Below, piece after piece: positions 24,956 to 34,018 of a DNA stretch of 64,000 nucleotides. A model generated the notes under the pieces. The model saw only the letters and a program-made list of their open reading frames with translations, ran no database searches and was not told the origin of the DNA. Numbering within the stretch: the first letter of the stretch is position 1; every line of letters starts with the position of its first letter. Source of the DNA: JBEBVQ01 sp037190845 (lineage in GTDB: Bacteria; Bacteroidota; Bacteroidia; Chitinophagales; Chitinophagaceae); assembly GCA_037190845.1 (NCBI GenBank), contig JBBCJI010000030.1, positions 115,656-179,655 on the forward strand, in the 5' to 3' direction. The position numbers and the translations under genes were made by a program.

Positions 24956-27904
24956 ATGATCAATCGTTTACCCCTTTTGTTTCCTTGTCGTTTTGTCGGC
25001 TACATCACGCTGAGGATACTGTTTTTTATCTCTGTTTCCTCTGTTCATGCGCAGATAGACACTGAATTTTGGTTTGCGGCTCCTGAAGTTTCCCAACATG
25101 GTACTTCGTTTTTTGACCGTCCTATATTATTTCGTATCACCACCTACGATTTGCCTGCGACGGTAACCATCAGCCAGCCGGCAAATGCCAATGGCATGCC
25201 TGTGCAGACAATCAACATCGCGGCTAACAGTACGCAGAGCGTGGATGTAACCCCGTGGATTGATTCGATCGAAAACAAACCACCCGATGTGGTTTTGAAT
25301 TACGGTATACAGATATCGTCTACGGCGCTGATCTCTGTTTACTATGATGTTGTATCCGGTGGCGGTGTGAGTAGTGGTTCTAATCCGGAAGCATTCGGGT
25401 TAAAGGGGCGAAACGCACTGGGTACGGATTTCATGATACCCTCGCAGAACTACCTGAGAAACTTTGACATTTATACCCCGACGCCCTATAACTCCTTTGA
25501 TATTGTTGCTACGGAAGACAATACTTCCGTGACCATCACGCCATCCGGCAACATTACTGGGCATGCTGCAGGCACACCATTTACTATCATGTTGAACAAG
25601 GGGCAGACCTACTCCGCCACTGCAACCAGTCAATTGCCTGCAAATCACTTGCCGGGGTCGCAGGTAACATCCGACAAGCCCGTGGCAATAACCGTTAAGG
25701 ATGATTTGGTGCGGGGACAGCCTTATGGCGGATGTTCAGATCTTGCCGGCGACCAGATTGTACCTGTGCCTCTGCTGGGGACGGAGTATATTGCCATGAG
25801 AGGACTGCTCAACTCGCCCTATGACCAGTTGTTTATCACAGCCACACAGAATGGTACCACCATTACGCATAATGGTACGCTTGTAGCCACGATCAATCGG
25901 GGAGAGACATATCAACAGGCCGTGGCCAGCCCTTCGTCATATATCCAGACATCTGCACCGGTCTCCGTGTGGCAGATAAGCGGCGTCGGGTGTGAAGTGG
26001 GGGCTTGCCAGTTGCCGCAGATCAGATGTACGGGCAGCTCTTCAGTTTCCTATATAAAGGCTACGGACAAGGAATTGTACCTTAATCTGCTGGTCAAGGA
26101 CGGTAGCCAGGGAGACTTCCTGTTAAATGGGGCAGGAGGGGTTATTACGGCTGGTCAGTTTACCGCTGTTCCCAATACTTCAGGCCAATGGTACACGGCG
26201 CAGATATTGCTGCCTGCGGCCAGCTATCCTCCGGGTAGTATGATCAATGTTGCCAATACCTCTTCGCTCTTTCATCTGGGGGCGCTGGATGCTTCAAGTG
26301 GCGGTACGAGTTACGGTTATTTCAGCAATTTTGATATTGTCAAGGCGGAAGCTGCCGCTGCTGCTACCCATTTGTGTACCGGCGACACGATACAACTGCT
26401 GGCCAATACGGTATCAGGAGTGAGCTATCAGTGGTATGGTCCGGGTGGTTTCAGCAGTGGCCAGCAGAATCCTGCTATCCCCAATACTACCCTTGCTCAT
26501 TCAGGTAACTACACGCTCGTGATGGAACTACCCGGGTGCAGCAGCGATACGGATGCTATACACATACAAATGGAAGAAACACCGGCAGTAGACCTGGGTA
26601 GTGATCTTTCCGTCTGTGCCGACACGCTGCTCCTCCGCGCTCTGCCATACCTCAATGTCGTATATGAATGGAGCACAGGTTCAACTGCCGATTCGACGCT
26701 CGTAACACAGACGGGCAATTACTGGCTGAAAGTTACACGGAACGGCTGTATGGATACGGATACGGTATGGGTAGAGTTGAAGGAGCCGGTTATAGTAGAT
26801 CTGGGGCCGGATACCGGAGTGTGCGATCTTGATACCCCTTATGTGCTGACTTCTGTCCAGCCTGCGGGTACGCAGTACTTATGGAGCAACGGCATGTTCC
26901 TGCCGGAGATGGCGGTAACGCGGACGGGTGATTACTGGCTCGAAGCGACACGTAACGGGTGTACAGACAGCGATACTATTCAGGTGCAGATTGTGCAAAG
27001 TCCCTACGTGTATATTGGCGAAGACACCACTATCTGTGAGCAGTTCCCGGCAATGATCGGAGACGAGATACCGGGTGCTGCCTATACATGGAGCACAGGA
27101 GCACACTCGGCGTATATAGAAGTGTCGGTCACCGGCGAATATCATGTCACCGTGAACCTTAATGGCTGTATGGTCAGCGATACCATTCACATTACGGCAG
27201 CCCCGCCGCCGGATATTGATCTCGGTGAGGACCGGGGTATCTGCGAAGAACAGACGATACTGCTGGATGCCGGGTACGGGGGTAATGGCAGGTATCAGTG
27301 GAATACCGGCGATACTGCTGCGGTGTACGCCGCCTTGTCTGCCGGTATATATTCGGTGCACGTAACGACGGAGTATGGGTGCGTAGGCGCAGATACGGTA
27401 ATGCTGAGCTTTGTTCCTTTACCGGAAGTTGTGCTGGGGACCGATACCACTGTGTGTGAGGAGACACCCCTCACCCTTTCAGCCAGACACATGAATGCAG
27501 ACACCCTGCGCTGGTCGGATGGAAGTACAGGTAGTGAGCTATTGATACGGACAGGCGGAATGTATATAGCTACAGGTATGAATGATTGTGGTGTGGGGGC
27601 CGATACCATTCTGGTGCAGGATATCTTTTGCGATATCTGGATGCCGAATGCATTTACACCGAATGGTGATGGCGTCAATGACGTATTTCGTGTGCTGGGT
27701 AACGTAGGCCGCCTGGAAGGATTCGGACTGAGTATTTATAACCGCTGGGGAGAAAGGGTTTACGCCACCATCGACAAATGGCAGGGCTGGAACGGCATGT
27801 ATAAGGGTGTGCACGCGCAATTGGGTACCTATGTTTATATGCTGGAATACAGCATTAAGGGAAAACCGTACCGGCAGCAAAACAGCTTCCACCTGATCCG
27901 GTAA
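24956..27904 (+). CDS. IgGFc-binding-domain protein with Ig-like repeats and T9SS type B domain
   Basis: 982 residues from the ATG at 24956, which begins a signal peptide ending SVSSVHAQ. The frame is open to an ATG at 24752, but that stretch is basic and unlike any export signal. The N-terminal half is the IgGFc-binding-type domain (TEFWFAAPEVSQHG, PILFRITTYDLPATV, DDLVRGQPYGGCSDLAGDQI). Five Ig-like repeats of about 70 residues start near 545, 614, 682, 752 and 824, each of the form LGxDxxVC ... WSTG ... TGxYxVxVxxxGC. The type B T9SS domain occupies about 895-982 (FTPNGDGVNDVF, YNRWG, GWNGMY). A large surface adhesin-like protein; first of three T9SS genes in a row. Confidence 0.87.
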   Translation: MINRLPLLFPCRFVGYITLRILFFISVSSVHAQIDTEFWFAAPEVSQHGTSFFDRPILFRITTYDLPATVTISQPANANGMPVQTINIAANSTQSVDVTPWIDSIENKPPDVVLNYGIQISSTALISVYYDVVSGGGVSSGSNPEAFGLKGRNALGTDFMIPSQNYLRNFDIYTPTPYNSFDIVATEDNTSVTITPSGNITGHAAGTPFTIMLNKGQTYSATATSQLPANHLPGSQVTSDKPVAITVKDDLVRGQPYGGCSDLAGDQIVPVPLLGTEYIAMRGLLNSPYDQLFITATQNGTTITHNGTLVATINRGETYQQAVASPSSYIQTSAPVSVWQISGVGCEVGACQLPQIRCTGSSSVSYIKATDKELYLNLLVKDGSQGDFLLNGAGGVITAGQFTAVPNTSGQWYTAQILLPAASYPPGSMINVANTSSLFHLGALDASSGGTSYGYFSNFDIVKAEAAAAATHLCTGDTIQLLANTVSGVSYQWYGPGGFSSGQQNPAIPNTTLAHSGNYTLVMELPGCSSDTDAIHIQMEETPAVDLGSDLSVCADTLLLRALPYLNVVYEWSTGSTADSTLVTQTGNYWLKVTRNGCMDTDTVWVELKEPVIVDLGPDTGVCDLDTPYVLTSVQPAGTQYLWSNGMFLPEMAVTRTGDYWLEATRNGCTDSDTIQVQIVQSPYVYIGEDTTICEQFPAMIGDEIPGAAYTWSTGAHSAYIEVSVTGEYHVTVNLNGCMVSDTIHITAAPPPDIDLGEDRGICEEQTILLDAGYGGNGRYQWNTGDTAAVYAALSAGIYSVHVTTEYGCVGADTVMLSFVPLPEVVLGTDTTVCEETPLTLSARHMNADTLRWSDGSTGSELLIRTGGMYIATGMNDCGVGADTILVQDIFCDIWMPNAFTPNGDGVNDVFRVLGNVGRLEGFGLSIYNRWGERVYATIDKWQGWNGMYKGVHAQLGTYVYMLEYSIKGKPYRQQNSFHLIR

Positions 27905-27956
27905 GCGATAATAATATATAATAAGCAAAAGGTCTACATGCATAAAAACTGATAGT

Positions 27957-30452
27957 ATGAAAAAACGGTTATTTACATTTTTTATTACGGCAGCAGGCTT
28001 TTCTCCTTTACAGTCAGTGGCGCAATGTACTGTGGATATTGTTGCCACGACTTCATGCAGGGGTGTGCCTGCATTGCTGAATGTACAGTCCGGTTTTATG
28101 CCTGCATTTATTGAATGGCGCCGTGACGGCATTCTGGTACGTGTGGACAGCGTCCGGTATCCCGCCTCCGGCCTGCTTATAGCCGGCGGAAACGGTACGG
28201 GGAACGGGGCCAACGCAACATATCGCCCGGCCGGTATTTTCGTAGACAGCAATAGTAACCTGTATACCTGCGAGGTCGGCTACCACAAGGTTACACGAAG
28301 ATCCCACGGCGAGGTAAATGGTGTTATAGTAGCCGGCACAAACACAACAGCGACGTCCGCTGCGCTGAACCGGCTGGCCTGGCCGATGAACTGCCAACTG
28401 GACACGGCAGGATATCTGTATGTTGCAGATCAGGATAACAATCGTATTATCCGGTTCCCGCCTGGCTCGGCCAACGGTACCAATGGTACCGTCATAGCTG
28501 GTGGGAATGGGTCGGGAAGCACGTTGAACCGGTTTAACCGGTCCATTGATTTCGACTGGGACAGCCAGGGGAATCTCTATGTCGCAGACCGGGATAACTA
28601 TCGCATATTGAAGTTTCCTCCCAACTCCACGAGTGCTACTATGGGTGTGCTCGTCGCAGGCGGTAATGGGAATGGCGCCGCGCTCAACCAGTTCCGGCCT
28701 ATAGGCATTGATGTGGATGCTGCAGGTAATATATTTATAGCAGATATCACCAATTTCCGTATCCTGAAGTTTCCCCCGGGATCCACGGGCACCACCACCG
28801 GTACCGTTGTAGCAGGCAATAACGGTCTCGGCCCGCAATTGAATCAATTCTCCTGGCCGAGGGATGTATTTGTAGACAAGCTCGGGTATATTTATGTCGT
28901 AGACGGAGATGACGCGCCAGCCCGTAATCCCCGTGTTTTACGCTTCCCGCCCAATTCTACAAGCGATACAATGGGCACGCTGATCGCAGGCGGGAACGGC
29001 GTAGGGTCGGCGCTTAACCAGTTCGACGGCCCGACGAACATATTTGTTACGGACAGCGGACATGTATACGTATCAGACTATGATATTCATCGTGTCCTGA
29101 AATTTACCGCAGGTATATCTGATACATTCACTGCCTTTTCTGCAGGTACTTATCAGGCGACCCTGTATGGATTTAATGGTTGTATTGCTTCCGATACGGT
29201 AACGGTATATGCTTCAGACGGCCCTGTTGTAACACCCGGTCCGGATCCGCTTGTATGTGCCGGCGATACGGTAGCAGCGCTTGTCTATACAAATCCGCTG
29301 GAGTCTCCCGACCAGTATAGTATTGCCTGGGATCTGACGGCCCAGGCGGCGGGTTTTGCAGCGATGAACAACCGGAATTTGCTCCCCGGATCTGTAGCAA
29401 TGAAAATACCGGCAGATGCCGCACCGGCAATATACAATGGTATGCTGACCATGAGTAACAGCAGTATAAGCTGTGCCGGTACAGCCATCCCATTCAGTGT
29501 TACTGTTGCTCCGCTGCCTACAGCGGCGATAACTGCATCAGGACCTATTGGGATTTGTAGCGGTGATGATACGCTTCTTGCCGCCGTCAGCGGCACCGGA
29601 TATGACTATGAATGGAAAGAAGGTCAGCAGATTGTCGGTACGGGGATTAACTATACAGCTGAAACCGATGGAGATTTTTATGTAGTGGTGACAGATAACA
29701 ATGGTTGTAAAAACAGTTCTCCCATTCTGCCCGTCAGATTGCACAACCGGCCGGATGTCAGTATCACCCCCGGTGATGTGGCTATCTGTTCAGGTGACTT
29801 TGTAATCCTGCGTATAGTGGCGCCGGATACCGGCCTTGACTACCGATGGAGGGAAGGTAACGACCTGCTGTCTGCTGCTGCAGGATTTATTGAAGTTACT
29901 GCTCCCGGAAGTTATTCCGTGACAGCCAGCCTGCATAATGTCCGGAATTGTACAGATACCTCGGAACCCGTACTGGTAACGGTACACCCCTTGCCGGAAC
30001 CTTTGGTTGTCTGGGATGGGGAGGTATTTCATGCGGATACCGGCTATACGGACTACCAGTGGTACAGATCCATGCAGTTGCTTACCGGTGCTACAAGCCG
30101 GGAATACCAGCCTGATGCTAGGGGCAACTACTGGGTGGCCGCAACGGATATAAACGGATGTACCGGAACTTCCATACCCTATTACCTTGATGATAACATG
30201 CTGGAGATAATTGCTATTAACCCGGAAGAAGTACAGATCTATCCGAACCCGGCTGCGACAACTGTATATATAACGGCTCCGCAATCGGTGCAGGTTATAC
30301 TGTATCATATGGACGGCAGGGCATTGCTCCGTCGCCACGGCGCGGATCCGGTACTGGATATAACGGGTATGCCGGCTGGTTTATATATGGTGCTCGTAGC
30401 AACCGCTGATGGATATGTAATCCGGAAAGAAAAGCTGCTGAAGCAACCATAG
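27957..30452 (+). CDS. NHL-repeat propeller protein with T9SS type A sorting domain
   Basis: 831 residues with a signal peptide (ending SVAQC). From about 60 to 385 there are six NHL blades, each with GxxVDxxGNxYxAD-like and RILKFPP motifs and the word AGGNG at the blade boundary. Ig-like segments follow (FNGCIASDTV, ICSGDDTLLAAVSGTGYDY). The last 75 residues (VQIYPNPAATTVYITAP to RKEKLLKQ) are the type A T9SS signal. NHL propellers bind proteins or glycans. It is 52 bases behind the previous T9SS gene and about 50 before the next, consistent with one transcript. Confidence 0.88.
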   Translation: MKKRLFTFFITAAGFSPLQSVAQCTVDIVATTSCRGVPALLNVQSGFMPAFIEWRRDGILVRVDSVRYPASGLLIAGGNGTGNGANATYRPAGIFVDSNSNLYTCEVGYHKVTRRSHGEVNGVIVAGTNTTATSAALNRLAWPMNCQLDTAGYLYVADQDNNRIIRFPPGSANGTNGTVIAGGNGSGSTLNRFNRSIDFDWDSQGNLYVADRDNYRILKFPPNSTSATMGVLVAGGNGNGAALNQFRPIGIDVDAAGNIFIADITNFRILKFPPGSTGTTTGTVVAGNNGLGPQLNQFSWPRDVFVDKLGYIYVVDGDDAPARNPRVLRFPPNSTSDTMGTLIAGGNGVGSALNQFDGPTNIFVTDSGHVYVSDYDIHRVLKFTAGISDTFTAFSAGTYQATLYGFNGCIASDTVTVYASDGPVVTPGPDPLVCAGDTVAALVYTNPLESPDQYSIAWDLTAQAAGFAAMNNRNLLPGSVAMKIPADAAPAIYNGMLTMSNSSISCAGTAIPFSVTVAPLPTAAITASGPIGICSGDDTLLAAVSGTGYDYEWKEGQQIVGTGINYTAETDGDFYVVVTDNNGCKNSSPILPVRLHNRPDVSITPGDVAICSGDFVILRIVAPDTGLDYRWREGNDLLSAAAGFIEVTAPGSYSVTASLHNVRNCTDTSEPVLVTVHPLPEPLVVWDGEVFHADTGYTDYQWYRSMQLLTGATSREYQPDARGNYWVAATDINGCTGTSIPYYLDDNMLEIIAINPEEVQIYPNPAATTVYITAPQSVQVILYHMDGRALLRRHGADPVLDITGMPAGLYMVLVATADGYVIRKEKLLKQP

Positions 30453-30501
30453 AGGCTCCGCATTCTTGTCAAAACCTTATTTTTCACTAATCAGTTATAC
30501 G

Positions 30502-33500
30502 ATGAAACGTATCGTACAGAGTCTTTTTGTTTTTATTGCATGCTCATCCTTCGCTCAGGATACGACATGGGTTCAGACATTCACGTTCGACAGCTTTTAT
30601 ACCTACCGGGGAAAATTCTTCTTCCCTACCGCCAATAAAAGCTACCGGAAGATACTGATGTATACCAATCTGAAATGCTACCCGGTCACCTCCGGAGATA
30701 ATGCCTATCCTTGTGGTGAATGGGACAGGATTGCTACCACTGATGTCTATGATCACAGAGGCATTCTTGATTCGACCATGATGACCGGTAAGCTGTTTAC
30801 CGTGAACGGTGCAGCGCCTGATTCTATCCAATATACCCTGACTCCCCGGTACGACTTGTATCAATATTATAAGTACAAAAATGTCATTACGCAGACGGCT
30901 TCGCTGAACATTTATTCGCTTGGCACAGGTAGTAACAGCCGGCCGCTTGGCGACAGCGTGGAGCATGCCCAATTTATATGGACTGCATCCGAGCTGGCGG
31001 CTTCAGGACTCACCGCAGGCCCTGTTACCGGTATCCGGTTGCAATTCCTCAACAGCGGAGGAGCGCTGAAAAATCTGAAGATTAAAATGCGCGGGATCAA
31101 TGCAGACAGCATAGGGACAAGCTTCTTTACCACAGATAGTCTGGCAACCGTTTTTTTTCATGATCAGCAAATCGGCGCAGGCGGATGGCAGGATATTCAT
31201 TTTACCGACCCGTTTCAGTGGGACGGAACCAGCGCCGTCCTGCTGGATTACTCTTACGATAATACCGGCAGTACGCCAACGGGGAATGCTCTGGTTGGTA
31301 CGGCAACCTCCTATGGATCAGGCCTGCATACGCTGACCGGAAGATATTGTGCAGCTTCTTCCCTGTATGGTAAGGGATACATCCGGTGCGACAGCGCCAA
31401 TATCTTCACCGGATCAGCTCCCAGAACTTATGAGATGTGGGCGATGATTGATTCGGGGCTGAGTGCGTTGTTTTCATCCGGGAGAGACGGCAACGTCAGG
31501 TTTACCGATTTTACTGTGGAGCATAGTGGTAATAAAAGCTGGAGGCTGATCACTGGAGGCCCCAACGTTACGTTCACTACGTCCGGCGCATATGGTGCAT
31601 GGCATCATTATGCAATTTCGTATGACGGAACCACGCTCAGGGTGTACGAAGACGGTAATCCCGTTTTGCAGACAAACACCACTATAAAAACGGAAACTGA
31701 AATTCCCACTGCCAGGATGCCGCTTATTATCGCTAACTGGGGTACCCGGGGGCCGCGTATGCCGCCCCAATTCAGCTGCTTCCGGATCTGGGACAAAGCC
31801 CTGGATCAGCAGACGATTCGGGAATGGGCGAACAGGGATGTAATACCCGCACATCCGGATTATGCACATCTCAGGGCAGACTATCCCATCAGCGAAGGTA
31901 CAGGCAGTATGACTTACGACCATTCTCAGGCGGGGCTGGAAGCCGGCAGAATGACCGGAAATATCTGGTGGCAGAAAGTGGCTGCAGAAAATCTGTTTTA
32001 CCTGCCCCAAAAATTAAACTGGCGTCCCAATATTATTTTTGAGCGGGGTGTTTATACGCAGCATCTGGATTCTGTACTGGTGACAGACACGGTCATGCAG
32101 CAACCCACCTTTGTGGATATGTATGAACATCCCGACGGTATGCATATTATCAGAGACGAATCGCCGGTAAATCCACGTCTGAGAACAGATACAAGGATCG
32201 TTTGGGATCGCCCCCGGACGTATACTTTCCTCAACGGTCAGAAGGTGGATTCCGTAATGACGATCAGGAATCAGGTGCTGTACAATCAGTCCAAAGCATG
32301 GTTCAGTAATACCGTGCTGTATGAGATCAGCAGGGCCATTACCCCATATGGTATCAGGCTGGATATGGGAACCGGCAGAACCTGGATATACGATGTAACG
32401 GACTATTATGATGTGCTGCAGGATACAGTGGATCTGAAAGCCGCCACCAACCTGGAATTGCAGGATGTCCGCTTTGCTTTCATCCACGGGAATCCTCCGG
32501 CAAAGGTGCTGCGTATTCATCAGCCCTGGTTTAAGGGATACGGGAACTTTTATTTTGAAGATCTTGCTGCCAATACGGCTATTCAGCCTGTAGACATATC
32601 TCTGCGTCCTGATGCCGGTGCATTGAGGATCCGCCCTGTAATCACCGGTCATGACTTTGCCACGAGCAATCAGGGAGGCGCTTACCCCCACTGTTGCGAA
32701 TTCTGGTCCAACAAGCATTACTTATATGCCGGCGGTCAGCAAATAGCGGCCTGGGATATTTTCCGTAACTGCGGCGATAACCCGCTTTTTCCACAGGGCG
32801 GCACATGGACTACACCCCGCGAAGGATGGTGTCCCGGTGACGGTGTCCATGCACCTGCTTTCCTTGTAGATCTGGATCGTTATGCCTCCGGAGGAAAAGT
32901 TAATATTGATTATGGTATCAATCCGGTACCCGCAAATAATCCGGGTCTGGGCAGGGGCAGATATCTGATCTCCTTACACGCTATTGAATATGGTGAACCT
33001 GCAAAAAGCAATGATGCCGAAATATACGATATACGGCAGCCTTCGGATAATTTCTATTATTCCCGGATAAATCCCATCTGCAATAACCCACAGATTGTCA
33101 TACGGAATACGGGTAAAAACCTGCTGACGTCGGCCGTTATTAAATATAGTGTATCCGGTGGTAGTGAAGAAAGTTATAACTGGACAGGGCAGCTTCAGTT
33201 TCTGGAGTCGGATACGGTCACGCTCCCGCTAAGCGGTCCCGGCTTCTGGGGTGGCGACGGTAAAGGAATCTTTACTGCCCGCATTGCCGGCGTCAATAAT
33301 ACTACTGATGAATACGCCCTGAACGATACTATGCGCTCCCGTTACGAGATCCCCGATAATTATAACCAGGAGCGGCTTATAATCGTGCTGAAGACAAACA
33401 GCCGCCCTTCGGATAATACGCTGACGATAAAAGATTTTAACGGAAATCTCGTCCTGAGCCGGACAAACCTGTTGGCCAACACGATTTACAGGGACACGCT

Positions 33501-33960
33501 CGCTCTGCCCATAGGATGCTATTCCATGACATTGGAAGACAAGGGGCATGATGGTCTGAGCTTTTGGGCTAACACTGCCCAGGGTTCCGGATACCTGCAG
33601 ATACACAGAACTACGCAGCCGTTTGTTATGAAAACCTTTAACCCGGATTTCGGAAGCAGTGTATACTATCCTTTTACTACAGGCTTCCCTTTAAAAACGC
33701 CAGGTATCACCTTGCCTGAAGGTGTGACGATCTTTCCTAATCCCAATGATGGAACATTCAGGATTCGCATCGACGGGTATACAGGTAAGGTGAAGCTCCT
33801 GATGACTAATGTACTTGGACAGCAGGTAATGACAGATCTGATTGATTGTAACGGCGGTATGGAAGAACGGCAGTACCGGTTGCATTTGGCGCAAGGCGTC
33901 TATCTGATGAAGCTGGATGATGGGACAACGCAATGCTTGCGTAAGATAGTGATAGATTAA
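30502..33960 (+). CDS. PNGase F-like protein with inserted LamG domain and T9SS type A signal
   Basis: 1152 residues from the ATG at 30502 (signal peptide ending SSFAQ); an upstream TTG at 30466 is not credible. The N-terminal part matches the first PNGase F jelly-roll (CYPV to CGEWDRIATTDV). A LamG/concanavalin-like domain follows at about 286-450 (RTYEMWAMIDSG, WHHYAISYDGTTLRVYEDG, RIWDKALD). The second PNGase F-like half contains HCCEFWSNKHYLY and TPREGWCPGDGVHAPAF. The type A sorting domain starts near 1073 (VTIFPNPNDGTFRI). PNGase F removes N-glycans from proteins; whether this homologue is catalytic cannot be told from sequence alone. Probably secreted, with the LamG domain for carbohydrate or protein binding. 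Confidence 0.86.
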   Translation: MKRIVQSLFVFIACSSFAQDTTWVQTFTFDSFYTYRGKFFFPTANKSYRKILMYTNLKCYPVTSGDNAYPCGEWDRIATTDVYDHRGILDSTMMTGKLFTVNGAAPDSIQYTLTPRYDLYQYYKYKNVITQTASLNIYSLGTGSNSRPLGDSVEHAQFIWTASELAASGLTAGPVTGIRLQFLNSGGALKNLKIKMRGINADSIGTSFFTTDSLATVFFHDQQIGAGGWQDIHFTDPFQWDGTSAVLLDYSYDNTGSTPTGNALVGTATSYGSGLHTLTGRYCAASSLYGKGYIRCDSANIFTGSAPRTYEMWAMIDSGLSALFSSGRDGNVRFTDFTVEHSGNKSWRLITGGPNVTFTTSGAYGAWHHYAISYDGTTLRVYEDGNPVLQTNTTIKTETEIPTARMPLIIANWGTRGPRMPPQFSCFRIWDKALDQQTIREWANRDVIPAHPDYAHLRADYPISEGTGSMTYDHSQAGLEAGRMTGNIWWQKVAAENLFYLPQKLNWRPNIIFERGVYTQHLDSVLVTDTVMQQPTFVDMYEHPDGMHIIRDESPVNPRLRTDTRIVWDRPRTYTFLNGQKVDSVMTIRNQVLYNQSKAWFSNTVLYEISRAITPYGIRLDMGTGRTWIYDVTDYYDVLQDTVDLKAATNLELQDVRFAFIHGNPPAKVLRIHQPWFKGYGNFYFEDLAANTAIQPVDISLRPDAGALRIRPVITGHDFATSNQGGAYPHCCEFWSNKHYLYAGGQQIAAWDIFRNCGDNPLFPQGGTWTTPREGWCPGDGVHAPAFLVDLDRYASGGKVNIDYGINPVPANNPGLGRGRYLISLHAIEYGEPAKSNDAEIYDIRQPSDNFYYSRINPICNNPQIVIRNTGKNLLTSAVIKYSVSGGSEESYNWTGQLQFLESDTVTLPLSGPGFWGGDGKGIFTARIAGVNNTTDEYALNDTMRSRYEIPDNYNQERLIIVLKTNSRPSDNTLTIKDFNGNLVLSRTNLLANTIYRDTLALPIGCYSMTLEDKGHDGLSFWANTAQGSGYLQIHRTTQPFVMKTFNPDFGSSVYYPFTTGFPLKTPGITLPEGVTIFPNPNDGTFRIRIDGYTGKVKLLMTNVLGQQVMTDLIDCNGGMEERQYRLHLAQGVYLMKLDDGTTQCLRKIVID

Positions 33961-34018
33961 ACGGGTATTACAGCAATTTCGCCCTATAAATATATGCCGG
34001 ATGTATTATTTTTAGGAG

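Noticed and set aside
30466..30501. TTG start for the PNGase F-like gene
   Set aside because: The ATG at 30502 begins a good signal peptide; the extra 12 residues would spoil it.
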